Below are positions 25,201 through 34,412 of a stretch of 64,000 nt of DNA, piece by piece. Position 1 is the first letter of the stretch; every line of letters starts with the position of its first letter. Under the pieces are notes generated by a model. That model was given only the letters and a program-made list of their open reading frames with translations, searched no databases and was not told the origin of the DNA. A program made the position numbers and the translations under genes. The stretch lies in contig JAZNUB010000026.1 of NCBI GenBank assembly GCA_045592105.1, positions 1-64,000 of the forward strand. The letters run 5' to 3'. Source of the DNA: SIG636 sp045592105 (GTDB lineage: Bacteria; Bacillota; Clostridia; Oscillospirales; CAG-382).

Positions 25201-28200
25201 TAAGGTCTTTTGTCTGAGTGTAGGAGTATACAAAGTCGGTAAGGTCTTTGTTCTCAACCGTGTCAGCATCAGGGGTGCCCATAGTGCCGGAAACGTAGTA
25301 GCCTATTGCGTAATCCTCAAGCTTTTCTACTAAATAAGCATCGGAGTAAACGCTCATCTTCTTACCGTCGGTAAGCTGGCCAACACCTGCGGGAACGTAA
25401 AGAACGTTGCCGTATTGGTTGGTGTCAAACCTCATCTTCCTATTGTGTAGACCTTTATCAGACTCATACTTTTCATAAGAGCTGTAATAATACGTGAATG
25501 CTTCTTTGTAATTTTCGGTCGTGTTAGCTGTTCCATCAGCATTCTCGCCCTTATAATACAAAGGTTTTTCGGAATGGACTGCCAAGAAATCCGTAAGGGA
25601 ATTGTATCCTTCCATGTTTTCAACAAACCAGTTTTCCATATACGGATAGTTAGCATCAGAATAGGTAGGATAGTTGCGGAGAGAATACTTCTTGCCTTGT
25701 GCGATATTGTAGTTCTCTCTAAAGAAGATATTGCTGGTTATAAGCTGTGTAACATCAGCAGCTTCGGCTTTCTTTTCAACGATCTTGCCATCAGCGTCTA
25801 CAGAATATCTAACAGTAGGTGTAAGCATCTTAAGAACTTCCCTGTTCTGATAGCCGAAGAAGATAGCCTCGGTTGTCTTACCGTATTCTTGGATAGGCTT
25901 CTTTAAGTAAGTGTAGTTTACTGCAAGAATTATGGTGTTGTTATCTGCATAGATGTTGAACAAGCTCTTATTAACGCCTTCTTCAAACATCCTGGTAAGC
26001 TCCCAAGTGTTGTTAGAAGTGTTGTACTTAAGCTCAAGCAAGGTCCAATTCGCAAGATTGTTTTCGTTAATTGTTCCATTATAATCTTGAGTAAATACTA
26101 TAGCATTGTTGATATAGCTGTCTATCACATCAGCAGGAACGTTGGATGCAGAAACGCTAATCTTATTCTTGGTTTGGAAATAGTTTGCTGTTTTCTCATC
26201 CTTATTAGCGATGGCTGCATAAGAAAGCGTGAAGAAATCTGCCTTACCAAAGGTGTTGTTTGTTGCATCAACACCAGGATCGTTTGCGGTTGCAGAAATT
26301 GCAGGAACTGTAGTACCAGCAGCAGCAACTGCCTTAGCAAGTGCTCTAACGCCAAGCATAGTGTCGGAGGGGTCAGCGATGGTTGCATCAAGCCTCAAAG
26401 TGTCCCAATTCTTGGTGTTCTTCCAATAACCAAGCTCGTCAGTTGTGGCAAGGTGGAAGTTGGTGATCTGAGCATCATCGGTGCCGCGACCGTCTGTTGC
26501 AGAGAACGAGTCAACGGTTGTACCGTTCTTGTAATACATCCATGTGCAAACATAAGAGATAGCTTCTTCTGTTTCGTTGGGGATCCAAACCGTTACATTG
26601 TGCCAATCCCAAACGTGCTTAAACATACCGTTTTCTTCATCCGTAATAGGAGTGAACGAAACAACGTCGTTAACATTAACCGGGAACTCTTTAGAATTAT
26701 GGCTGCGTGCAATATCCTTGTTACATGCAAGCATATATTCTTCGGGGTTTCTTGTAACATCCTTATTACCGGATATTACTGCCATACATGCGTCATTCCT
26801 AAGTTCAATACCGTTGTACTTCATCTTTACATTACGTTCATAAAGGATCGTACTATACAGAGAGAGATCATCTTCACTAGAATAGTCAATAACGCCGGTC
26901 CATTTAGTCTGACTGGCAGAAGTGCTACCCGGAGCGCAGTACTTGATAGGTAAAGCACATCTGTATGTCGTTATCCAATCCTTGTAATGAATGTCCCATG
27001 TATCCTTTTGTTCAAGCCAGAATGAAAGGTTATCAGAGGTTTCAGAGCTTACCTTCCAGTCAAAGCTGAAATATGCACCGCCTGCAGGTATCGTAAGCTC
27101 GGTAGAAATTGTACCCCACTGTTCAAAGGTACGCCCATGATCAAGCTGCGAAGTGAAGTAATACATACCGTCTTCTTCAACATACTTGAACGCATCTGTA
27201 TTATGGAGCCTGTCACTAATCTCAGGGAAATTAACACTTCGATCTGTGTAAGTGTGTATCTTTGAAACGTCAAAGTTATTTTTAATGCCACCAGAGGTTG
27301 TATATTCTTTATATTCTATCTCGTTACCGTTTGTGGTATTAAGAACCTCGCCACGAACGGAGGAGAAGGTGGAATAACCCTCGCCCTTGTTGTAGGAGAT
27401 ATCCTGGTAACCCTTACCTTCGGGAGCGAACTGAAGAATATATCCAAACTCGGATGCATCAACGTAATAATAGAAGTCGCTTATATTTGTATTATCATCA
27501 TTATCGTTTTCACTTCTATCATTCTCAGAGGTATACCCATATTTGTAGTTAAACTGCATCAATGTGCGCTTACCAATGGGTCTTTCAACACCTGTCTTGG
27601 TATAGAAGTTGCCCCACTTGGTAACCATATTGCCATCTTTCTCGATACAGAAGCCAAGCTGCTCGAACGGAATTGCGATTTCCATTGTAAGAAGCCTTTG
27701 ACCGTTTTCGCTTTGGGTAAACTTAGCTCTTGCAGTGTACTTATCGAAGTCAACAAAGTACTCGTTGCTTTCAGGTGTCATACCAAGGGCAGTAGCCTTA
27801 AGCTCAACAGCCTTATAGCCATCCCAACCTGTATTATAGTCAGCTTGGTGGTTAGCGTGATAATACTTAGTTTTGAGATCTGAATTAGCACTATCGAGAG
27901 GTATTACAGTGCCGTCTTCAAGGATAAGCTCGTTATTGTCAAGAACGTAAGCGTCGATAACGATATCGTAGTTACCGTAGTCATACCTTGCGGTATCGTT
28001 CATATTAGCCGCGGAGAGGAATATACGCATAGAAGATGCGCCATCAATATTGTCGTACATTTTACCGTAGGACAATGTGCCCTGACCGCGTAGATAAATA
28101 GACCACATATCGGTGGAAGTATTGTAATCAAAGTTCCAGTTGGTATCGGAAGGTGAAGAGCCTGCTTGACCTTCAGTAGAGTTTATGCGAATATTAGTAT

Positions 28201-31200
28201 TTTCAGCCGCTCTCGGGAAAGTATATACATTCTCCCATACCATTGCCTGGGCTGCACGAGTTAGATAGTAAGGGAAGTAGGGCTTGCTACTAAGACCAAA
28301 ATCATGCTTATCTTTCAATTCACCATCTGTATCACTACTGAAAGCGAACACGTTATACCCGCCTAAAGCCTTAGCGTTGGCGGACATAATACTATTATCA
28401 GTTATGTCGCCTGTTTCCTCGAAGAACCAAACAAGGTCAACACTGATTTGGTCTGCCGGGATAGTACTTCCTTCAACCGTTATGGGCTTAGCAGTAAGCG
28501 AGTAACGGTCTATCGTTTGGGAAAGCGCATAACCGTTGCTTACTAAAACGTAGCCATTAAGCGTGCTCTCATCTTTATCTACTACATTATCGCTATCCTT
28601 TACTATATCGGTTTTTTCAATGCTATCTTCTTCCTTTGCGTCATCGTAACTGAATGTACCACTACTCCAATTAATAGAGTCAACCTTATAAAGCTTAAAG
28701 CTGTTGTTTCTCTCAGTGGAATAGTTATCCCTTGATATTTCGTGATCAAGCTGGAAAAGACCTGTTTTAGCATCGTAACCAAGGTTACTGATGGTGAACG
28801 CGTTGGTCTTACCGGATGTATATTTCGCAGAGTCATACTCCATAATATAGGTTTCGTGATACTGATGGTTTGCGGTGTAGAAAGGAACCTCATCTTCTTC
28901 GTACTGGAAGGCGATGTAAAGGTTATCATCATCCCAAAGCATCTTATAATCGAAGCCTGCAACGGCGGAGTCACCACCGGAAGCCTTAGAAGGCTCTGTT
29001 TGAGCGTTCACCCAAAACTCCTGTATAGCTATTGAAGCACCTTCGGAGAATTTGAGCACCGCACGAACGTATCTTGCTGCAACGCCTTCAAACTGTGCGC
29101 TAAAGTTATAAGCGTATGACTGACCGTCCTGATACTGGGGATAGTAATTTTTATTGTCAGCACTCTTTTGGGTGAAGCCTACGTTTTTCCAGTTTACGTT
29201 ATCATTGGAAACTTGGAAAAGAATATTTTCCGGTGCCTTGTAGCCATTAGCTTCGAGTGTTGTAATAGCAAAATCGTTCAAGCCATAATAAGTCTTACCA
29301 AGATCCATCTGAACAACAACTTTACCTTCACCGTTGGGGGTAATAGTTGTCCAAGTGGAGTTAGCGCTTGCATAATCCCAACCGCTGGTATTACCATTGG
29401 CATTAAAGGTCAACTCGTTTGTAGCAACCTTCGTGGTCGTCCCTTCGAAAGCGGTGATTTTATACGAAACGTTAGATAGAGTGTTGGCAGAGCTTACATC
29501 TTGATATCTAACCGTAAAGTCAACCGTCCAACTATTGTCTGCTCTTTCAGCGCTGTAGCTGTAAGGATCTGCACCGTTAGAGGTTATGAAGCCCTTATCA
29601 ACGTCACCGTTAAATTCAAAATTATAGGTCTGAGTACCTACAACAGCAGTAATGTTTGTACTGTCAAGCGTAGGAGCCCAATCGGTAATAACGCGAACAT
29701 TAATAAAATTGGTGCCATTATTCGTGCTTGAATAAAGAGCATACCAAAGCTTATTATTTCCGTTCTTGGCAAGCATAACGCCGTTTGCAAAGCCAAGGTC
29801 TTTACCATCTGTTAAGTTGGAGCCAATACCCGTTCCATTAGCCCCACTGCCGTTGGTAACAATACCGCCGGTAACGGTAACAGCTTTGCCAATAGACACA
29901 ACGTTATCAAGCTCGATAATGGTATCTGACACTAACTTGATAGTAGCAGAATAGCCTGTGGTAGTGCAATAATTCTCTCTACCGGTATCCGCAAACACAC
30001 GGAATTCGGAAACAGTTTGATTTTCATCAAACGTTACTTGTACATATCTTGCAGAAACCTTATCGGAAAGCTTAAATGTACCGTTTCCGTTAATTGTTTC
30101 AACCTTGTGGAAATCGTTTGCAGAGGTGCCGCCTGCGGAGATATAAAGGGTTGCATTGCCTGTTGCACCAACAAGCTCGAAGGAGTGGATGCCTGCCTTA
30201 ACCTCGCCAAGGTCAACGGTGAACTCTTTTGCTATAACAGTGTTGGTTTCTGCACCGTCTGTAAGAACAAGTGCAGGCTTATCGCCTTTAGCATCTTTGC
30301 CGTCGGCAACGTTAGCTCTAACGTAATCGTCGCTACCGGAAACCATTACCTCATCAACTTCCACACCGCTACAATCGGAAGTGTACCAGAAGGTAACCTT
30401 GATGTATCTACCAAATGCACCGTCTATTATCTGTGCAAGGCGTGAATCATCATTAAAGCTGTATCTTTTATAGCCATCAACTTCTGATTCAACATAATTA
30501 TCTTTGGTTGCAACGAAAACATACTCCCAATCCTCATCTTTGAAATGAGCGCCACCTACGATAGTAGGTACATCCAACTTAGAGGAAACCTCGAAGGTGA
30601 TATAGGAAGGCAATTCACCTGCTGCATAGAAGGATACATCAAAATCAGCAAGGCTGTAATAAATTGCACCAAGGTCTATGATCATATAATCATAGTCCTC
30701 ATCGTCATTTACAAAATCGAAGGTATAGTTTGCTTTTTGACCCCTACCGTCATAGATTTCACCATCTGTCATCTGGGTATTAGTGAAAGGAGGAGCATCA
30801 GGTATATCGGGTACATCAGGTATATCGGGTGTATCGGGTATATCAGCTTTTGTTCCGTTTATTTCTATCTCTAAAACGTAACCAATATAGCCTTCGTTGA
30901 CAACTTTTATAAACACATAGTCGCCCGTACCGGAGCCCGTTAAGGTGTAAACCATGGTACTTACGTCGTATGTCTGTTTAGCAGAGGTACTGCCAAAATT
31001 AGTGGCGGAGGAAATATCTTCGGCTTCACCGACATAAACGCTAACGTTCGTAAAATACTTGGTAACACCCTCCTCAACACGAGGAGCTGCATAAACCTTT
31101 ACATCGCTAACATCAACTTTTTCAGAAAGCTTGAAAACGATAGTGTTTTCAGCACCTGTCCTCGCAAAGCCAACACAATTGGGATACGTTGTGCTACCTG

Positions 31201-34168
31201 AATAAATTTTAGTGCCGTCATTAAGTTTTCCGCTGTGATACGTTGTCCATTCCGATGTATCAGATATATGAAGGTCTCCGTAACCCTTGTACTGACCACC
31301 GTTATCTTCTGATGCCCAGTTTAGAGAAACTTTAGAATCGATACCCTCAACCTCGATTTCGTCTATCGCAACACGGTGTGCTCCATTAGCAACAAACGAA
31401 AACTTAACGTATCTTGCATTACCTAACTCGCTGCTATTATAAGCGTACAATGAGTATTGTGTGTTATTTGTACTTGTCCAACCTGTCGTTCTGCCGGAAG
31501 CTGTGCCCGTTATAGCTTTAGGTGATGACCAAGTTGAACCATCGCTACTATAAGATACTTTTACAGAAGAAGGCTCGGTAATATAATTGCCAACAAACAC
31601 ATAAGCAGTTGCAGAAGTTATATTGTAGGATTTGCCCATATCCATTGTTATATCAAAGGCTTTATCAGCGTCCCACGCAACCCACTTATAAGAGTCACTA
31701 TAGTCTTCTGCATAGTTTCCATCTGTCAACTTACCGGCAAAATACTCATCTACGGTATGAACAGTATCTTTTATACGATCAGCACTGTTAGGCAAAACAC
31801 TAAATTTATATTTCTTCCCTTTAGAAATATTGGTAGCCTTCATCTCTGCCCCACCAACATTAGGGTTAATAGCAGAGGGGGTTTGAGCGTTTGTTTTATT
31901 GGAAGCAGAGGTTTCCACGTTTTGGGATGCCCAATATACCTTACCTATTGTTATGTTACCTGTAGATTCAAGGTAGCCGGAGTTTGCCGTTGTATACTGA
32001 GCGGACTTCCAAGAAATGGTGTTCCATATATCGGTATTATTTACGTCACCAAAGCTATCTCTGCCAACAAGCTTGGTATTCTGGAGATAGTTTGCGTGAT
32101 ATGCAGCGGTTGCACCGTCCGGCTCGATTGTGTCGGCGTACTGACCACCGCTTACCTTTACGTGAGAAAGTGCAAACCAGTTGCCCCAAGTGCCGCTTGC
32201 TATATCGGTAGGATAGTTTGAATTGCTTATATTTGTATAGAGAGTAATCTTAACACGAGCAGCCTTAACATCAGTTGCTTCCTGATTGGTTAGCGGGATT
32301 ATCTCATTTACGTAGCTTACGGTTGAAAGGATGCCGTGGGTGGTATAAACCTTACCGCCAACCGTTGTCCACGTAGTTTCGCCCTCTTTCTGAACGCTTA
32401 TTACTATAGAGGAAGGACAAATAGTATTTGTGTCAATTGCAAAACCAACGTCTACCCCCGTAACAAGGTGGTTACCGGAGCTTATAACGTTGTTATTTGC
32501 ATCCTTGTTAAGGTCTACAATAAGCTCAACAGGAACAGCGTTGCCGAAAGGAGCAACAGCGGTGAAAGCGTGGTGTGTAAGCCACAAACCGTTTGTGTAT
32601 TCACCCTTAAATACGTTTACGCCGGAAAGGCCACTGGAAAGAAGGGCTTCACCGTCACGAGCGATAACATTATCAGGATTACCTATAGTGATAAGCTTAC
32701 CTTCGGATACGTCCTCATAAATAGACTCAGAGCTTAAAGCAAGCTTTGCATTGTCACTTGCATTGAACACGCCGGTGGAGCCGGTGCCGGAGTTGGCATC
32801 GGAAGAAGAATAGCCGGAGCGTATAGCTTTAACTGTTATTTGATAGTCTGTATTGTTTTCCAAAACGCCCTTAGGAACAGTTTGAACATCATCGCTGGTG
32901 GTGAACGTCTTAACGTTCTCAAAGGTAGCGCCATCCTGTTTAGCGATGGTAACCTCTTTAGCGATGGTAACCTCGTACCTATCAGCACCTGCAACAGCAG
33001 ACCATTCTATATTAAACGCCTGCTTGGTGGTTACGGACTGACCTGCAACAGGGTATGTAAGAACGGGGGTTATAAGTTTAGTCTTATGCACCTTGATGGT
33101 GGTATCCTCAGGGATATTACCACCGGTTGCAGAGATGCGAATATAACGAGCCTTAGAAGCCTCAAACATCAAGCTTGCAGAGTAAATGCCGTTTCCATCA
33201 TGGCTTTCAGTCTTAACGTCTGCAACAGCTTCGAACCACTGGTCACTTTCCAGCTTTTTGGTTTGAACGGAAATGGTGGTAGGAACAGTTTTACCGCTGG
33301 GGATGGTTATGGTAACAGCGTCAATATCTTCTTTAACTTCACCAAGGTCAATATCTACATATGTTGCGGCAGATTGGGTTATTTTTTCTACAACCACTGC
33401 TGGGGACAAAACGTAATTCTCTGCTATATATTCTGCTATCCAACGAATCATAAAGGTATAGCCTGCCTTGGACGGATAGATACCGTCTGTTGTGCCGGCC
33501 ATATATTCCTCTTCACCGAAAAGCTTTGCTCTGTCATAGAGGGAAACTATGCCAACGTTCTTTTCGGTTGCAACTTCGGATATAGCCTCAACATAGCTAT
33601 GCAAAAGGTTGGTAACGTTATTGCCGGAAGCGATTTCCTGCGCAGTCCAATCTTCGTACGTATCGTAGTACATACCTTCGCCGTACTCAACGATGGGGCC
33701 GGGGGTTACAAGCAAAACGTCTGCACCCTTTGCCTTGTACGCCTCAACTTCCGCAGATAGCGCTGTTTTAAACGCATCAGGCGCAGCATATTCGGTTGCA
33801 TCAGCAACCTCGCTTGTGCCGCATGCATAAACAACAAGCGAACCTGCGCCTGCTTTGTCAGCATCAGTTGTTTTTACTTTCGTTGCATCACTAATACCAA
33901 GGGCAGCAGCCAAATCCTCGCTGATGTCCTTGTTGAAACCACTACCAACTACGATTATATCGCCATAAAGAACAGAATAATCGCCGTTGGAGTACGCAGT
34001 ATTACTGTGAACCGTATCGTTCCCATTGTCACCGGACGTCCATGCGCTGAACCAGCCAAGTTCGCCCAATGCCTCGGAAAACGGTGAGATCACCATAAGC
34101 ACTGCTAAAAGGGCAGCCAGCGTTTTGCTGAAAGCCTTTTTAGTTGCTTTTGTCATTACTCTCTCCAT
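22298..34168 (-). CDS. Giant secreted modular protein with discoidin/CBM-like domains
   Basis: A single 3956-residue frame with no internal stop. Residues 1 to about 35 are a signal peptide (basic start, then LAALLAVLMVISPFSEALG). Residues about 68-253 look like a degenerate SGNH hydrolase fold. Next come a discoidin-like module (about 265-362), a fibronectin type III-like module (366-468) and more discoidin/F5-8C-like modules (about 480-674, 783-942, 950-1105, 1130-1290, 1290-1420, 1605-1720), marked by a DLG strand, an SxDGxTW-like strand and ARYVK/RYIK near each end. A PDxPDIPDVPDIPD linker is at 1109-1126. A CBM9/DOMON-like region (WDDDNLYIAFQYEEDE) starts near 1735, and further modules near 2780-3370 include NIAQGKKYSL, a classic discoidin start. 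The last 550 residues are unrecognised. There is no LPXTG, S-layer or dockerin segment, so it is probably released or held non-covalently. No catalytic glycosidase was recognised. A role in binding glycans or surfaces is inference; module limits are approximate. Confidence 0.85.
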   Translation of the reverse strand: MERVMTKATKKAFSKTLAALLAVLMVISPFSEALGELGWFSAWTSGDNGNDTVHSNTAYSNGDYSVLYGDIIVVGSGFNKDISEDLAAALGISDATKVKTTDADKAGAGSLVVYACGTSEVADATEYAAPDAFKTALSAEVEAYKAKGADVLLVTPGPIVEYGEGMYYDTYEDWTAQEIASGNNVTNLLHSYVEAISEVATEKNVGIVSLYDRAKLFGEEEYMAGTTDGIYPSKAGYTFMIRWIAEYIAENYVLSPAVVVEKITQSAATYVDIDLGEVKEDIDAVTITIPSGKTVPTTISVQTKKLESDQWFEAVADVKTESHDGNGIYSASLMFEASKARYIRISATGGNIPEDTTIKVHKTKLITPVLTYPVAGQSVTTKQAFNIEWSAVAGADRYEVTIAKEVTIAKQDGATFENVKTFTTSDDVQTVPKGVLENNTDYQITVKAIRSGYSSSDANSGTGSTGVFNASDNAKLALSSESIYEDVSEGKLITIGNPDNVIARDGEALLSSGLSGVNVFKGEYTNGLWLTHHAFTAVAPFGNAVPVELIVDLNKDANNNVISSGNHLVTGVDVGFAIDTNTICPSSIVISVQKEGETTWTTVGGKVYTTHGILSTVSYVNEIIPLTNQEATDVKAARVKITLYTNISNSNYPTDIASGTWGNWFALSHVKVSGGQYADTIEPDGATAAYHANYLQNTKLVGRDSFGDVNNTDIWNTISWKSAQYTTANSGYLESTGNITIGKVYWASQNVETSASNKTNAQTPSAINPNVGGAEMKATNISKGKKYKFSVLPNSADRIKDTVHTVDEYFAGKLTDGNYAEDYSDSYKWVAWDADKAFDITMDMGKSYNITSATAYVFVGNYITEPSSVKVSYSSDGSTWSSPKAITGTASGRTTGWTSTNNTQYSLYAYNSSELGNARYVKFSFVANGAHRVAIDEIEVEGIDSKVSLNWASEDNGGQYKGYGDLHISDTSEWTTYHSGKLNDGTKIYSGSTTYPNCVGFARTGAENTIVFKLSEKVDVSDVKVYAAPRVEEGVTKYFTNVSVYVGEAEDISSATNFGSTSAKQTYDVSTMVYTLTGSGTGDYVFIKVVNEGYIGYVLEIEINGTKADIPDTPDIPDVPDIPDAPPFTNTQMTDGEIYDGRGQKANYTFDFVNDDEDYDYMIIDLGAIYYSLADFDVSFYAAGELPSYITFEVSSKLDVPTIVGGAHFKDEDWEYVFVATKDNYVESEVDGYKRYSFNDDSRLAQIIDGAFGRYIKVTFWYTSDCSGVEVDEVMVSGSDDYVRANVADGKDAKGDKPALVLTDGAETNTVIAKEFTVDLGEVKAGIHSFELVGATGNATLYISAGGTSANDFHKVETINGNGTFKLSDKVSARYVQVTFDENQTVSEFRVFADTGRENYCTTTGYSATIKLVSDTIIELDNVVSIGKAVTVTGGIVTNGSGANGTGIGSNLTDGKDLGFANGVMLAKNGNNKLWYALYSSTNNGTNFINVRVITDWAPTLDSTNITAVVGTQTYNFEFNGDVDKGFITSNGADPYSYSAERADNSWTVDFTVRYQDVSSANTLSNVSYKITAFEGTTTKVATNELTFNANGNTSGWDYASANSTWTTITPNGEGKVVVQMDLGKTYYGLNDFAITTLEANGYKAPENILFQVSNDNVNWKNVGFTQKSADNKNYYPQYQDGQSYAYNFSAQFEGVAARYVRAVLKFSEGASIAIQEFWVNAQTEPSKASGGDSAVAGFDYKMLWDDDNLYIAFQYEEDEVPFYTANHQYHETYIMEYDSAKYTSGKTNAFTISNLGYDAKTGLFQLDHEISRDNYSTERNNSFKLYKVDSINWSSGTFSYDDAKEEDSIEKTDIVKDSDNVVDKDESTLNGYVLVSNGYALSQTIDRYSLTAKPITVEGSTIPADQISVDLVWFFEETGDITDNSIMSANAKALGGYNVFAFSSDTDGELKDKHDFGLSSKPYFPYYLTRAAQAMVWENVYTFPRAAENTNIRINSTEGQAGSSPSDTNWNFDYNTSTDMWSIYLRGQGTLSYGKMYDNIDGASSMRIFLSAANMNDTARYDYGNYDIVIDAYVLDNNELILEDGTVIPLDSANSDLKTKYYHANHQADYNTGWDGYKAVELKATALGMTPESNEYFVDFDKYTARAKFTQSENGQRLLTMEIAIPFEQLGFCIEKDGNMVTKWGNFYTKTGVERPIGKRTLMQFNYKYGYTSENDRSENDNDDNTNISDFYYYVDASEFGYILQFAPEGKGYQDISYNKGEGYSTFSSVRGEVLNTTNGNEIEYKEYTTSGGIKNNFDVSKIHTYTDRSVNFPEISDRLHNTDAFKYVEEDGMYYFTSQLDHGRTFEQWGTISTELTIPAGGAYFSFDWKVSSETSDNLSFWLEQKDTWDIHYKDWITTYRCALPIKYCAPGSTSASQTKWTGVIDYSSEDDLSLYSTILYERNVKMKYNGIELRNDACMAVISGNKDVTRNPEEYMLACNKDIARSHNSKEFPVNVNDVVSFTPITDEENGMFKHVWDWHNVTVWIPNETEEAISYVCTWMYYKNGTTVDSFSATDGRGTDDAQITNFHLATTDELGYWKNTKNWDTLRLDATIADPSDTMLGVRALAKAVAAAGTTVPAISATANDPGVDATNNTFGKADFFTLSYAAIANKDEKTANYFQTKNKISVSASNVPADVIDSYINNAIVFTQDYNGTINENNLANWTLLELKYNTSNNTWELTRMFEEGVNKSLFNIYADNNTIILAVNYTYLKKPIQEYGKTTEAIFFGYQNREVLKMLTPTVRYSVDADGKIVEKKAEAADVTQLITSNIFFRENYNIAQGKKYSLRNYPTYSDANYPYMENWFVENMEGYNSLTDFLAVHSEKPLYYKGENADGTANTTENYKEAFTYYYSSYEKYESDKGLHNRKMRFDTNQYGNVLYVPAGVGQLTDGKKMSVYSDAYLVEKLEDYAIGYYVSGTMGTPDADTVENKDLTDFVYSYTQTKDLKHDEYKVYQDVHTREENIILDLGSVEYGLSAFNLRFLGGGEDGVTFPTSVEFAISTDGLSYSYIGSVALDDTGYNSKVFDNAYASIVFSGATDTVYGNTVADYMFNLQTEGVTARYIKATIMNHSAQNAKTFITEFQVIQNAIYPDKLPQETPSTWIDASADANLMYIANLDEWDNALDKPYSFALAPTTAGYLFAEDEGYPDDESHNTAGKFVAGQLTNGEGGSKLYNATAPTLEEIKDQSVGWMKAYAPEVSLTFDLGVDEDGKAKNVGFVSVYALQSKDSVDKINQPFNVTAYVSDTADGEWLKVATVNAKDNDASEVAMKGIDVVVETNEYKVYKYTLAFARDGELAQQVSNKRYVKIVAETDGGEDGWICLTEVEVFEGHPCYPVYDLTESKYEKKALDAADDQDGDVRPTFFRGYYDSDLYKDELPPYTGDEGATGGKYDAKLVFNNEKAENYTIGYVFGNVEQRAVDGRGVPYFYKGDQLLLRVTTDNLNCNGYEYNGDWVSNYKLLADSRIYYTSFGKDKSGNDSPYTTRLFTTTAVTTPMTVTNVLARDRFTCEVPVGYQGEDSYYYLPIYLMNSLEYLKDVGYHGVNDSQQYINMPENKVELSGDLIWDTNYEEDNGVYADDQNGVSLNLAPLGAKTNTGEVKYNDIVRAPNTTLRFGSIWYIDDTAYYNTHTHMQQYGTLLMTTANLGKYFTDSFAATSKYTSVFDDYGVQLTKSGSDYVSGEEKVYTDFITLVDGTGKTVYWGANDTATLEMLKKVSSIVGTDTKDETKVMAALDVFLEYINNNSEGELVQNENYEDFGGIAMHSRANKYYYFSNISTKLVPATYPDEDMKDNPLYDYDSDKAEQNQTDLLGVYNYDQRYLEFDAIIAGIPKSQEENKIVAVPYIIYANNYEFLEFGEHLGEGDAYVKDTWHEVFGKYYGDGNDARNTRFYVYGGGIARSIKDVRDSQNKAEQYD

Positions 34169-34177
34169 TACTCTCTC
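34154..34177 (-). repeat. Duplicated translation start of the giant gene
   Basis: A perfect 12-base tandem repeat (34154-34165 and 34166-34177) doubles the sequence GAGAGAGTAATG. Two in-frame ATG codons (34168 and 34156) therefore each have the same purine-rich site upstream. The outer start adds only MERV to the signal peptide. Confidence 0.85.
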
Positions 34178-34228
34178 TCCTTTTTTATATGAAAAAAGTT
34201 TTTATGGTTTGTTGAATATTGTGTTTCA

Positions 34229-34256
34229 CCACTATAGGAACACTAACCTATCGTGG
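34229..34256 (-). promoter_or_regulatory. Hairpin in the 5' leader of the giant gene
   Basis: CCACGATAGG pairs with CCTATAGTGG (one G-A mismatch) around an 8-base loop, about 20 bases after the predicted transcription start. It may stabilise the long mRNA or be a regulatory site. It does not match a riboswitch I know. Confidence 0.5.
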
Positions 34257-34283
34257 ATGATACTATTACACATATTCGGTATA

Positions 34284-34312
34284 ATTATAGCCGCAAACTG
34301 CGTTTTTGTCAA
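34284..34312 (-). promoter_or_regulatory. Consensus promoter of the giant gene
   Basis: On the minus strand, TTGACA (34307-34312) and TATAAT (34284-34289) are both perfect and separated by exactly 17 bases. This is the best sigma-A promoter in the window; the leader would be about 110 bases. Confidence 0.88.
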
Positions 34313-34360
34313 TAGAAAAAATGGATAAACATATTTATTTTTTCATTTTTATTAAAAACC

Positions 34361-34404
34361 AACAAAAAAATTAAAATATCCGTTGCAAGTGCATTGCAAC
34401 GGAT
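34361..34404 (-). terminator. Terminator downstream of folD
   Basis: ATCCGTTGCAA pairs perfectly with TTGCAACGGAT around a 5-base loop (34378-34404) and is followed by ATTTTAATTTTTTT on the minus strand. It ends the long thyX-to-folD gene string and insulates the giant gene. Confidence 0.92.
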
Positions 34405-34412
34405 GCTTTAAT

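Noticed and set aside
30780..30850. A tandem DNA repeat or CRISPR-like array at the PDxPDIP-coding stretch.
   Set aside because: The units are short degenerate codon repeats for a proline-aspartate linker inside a coding frame, without spacers.
34190..34283. A riboswitch in the leader of the giant gene.
   Set aside because: Only one imperfect hairpin is present, with no match to a riboswitch core I know and no terminator or sequestered start site.
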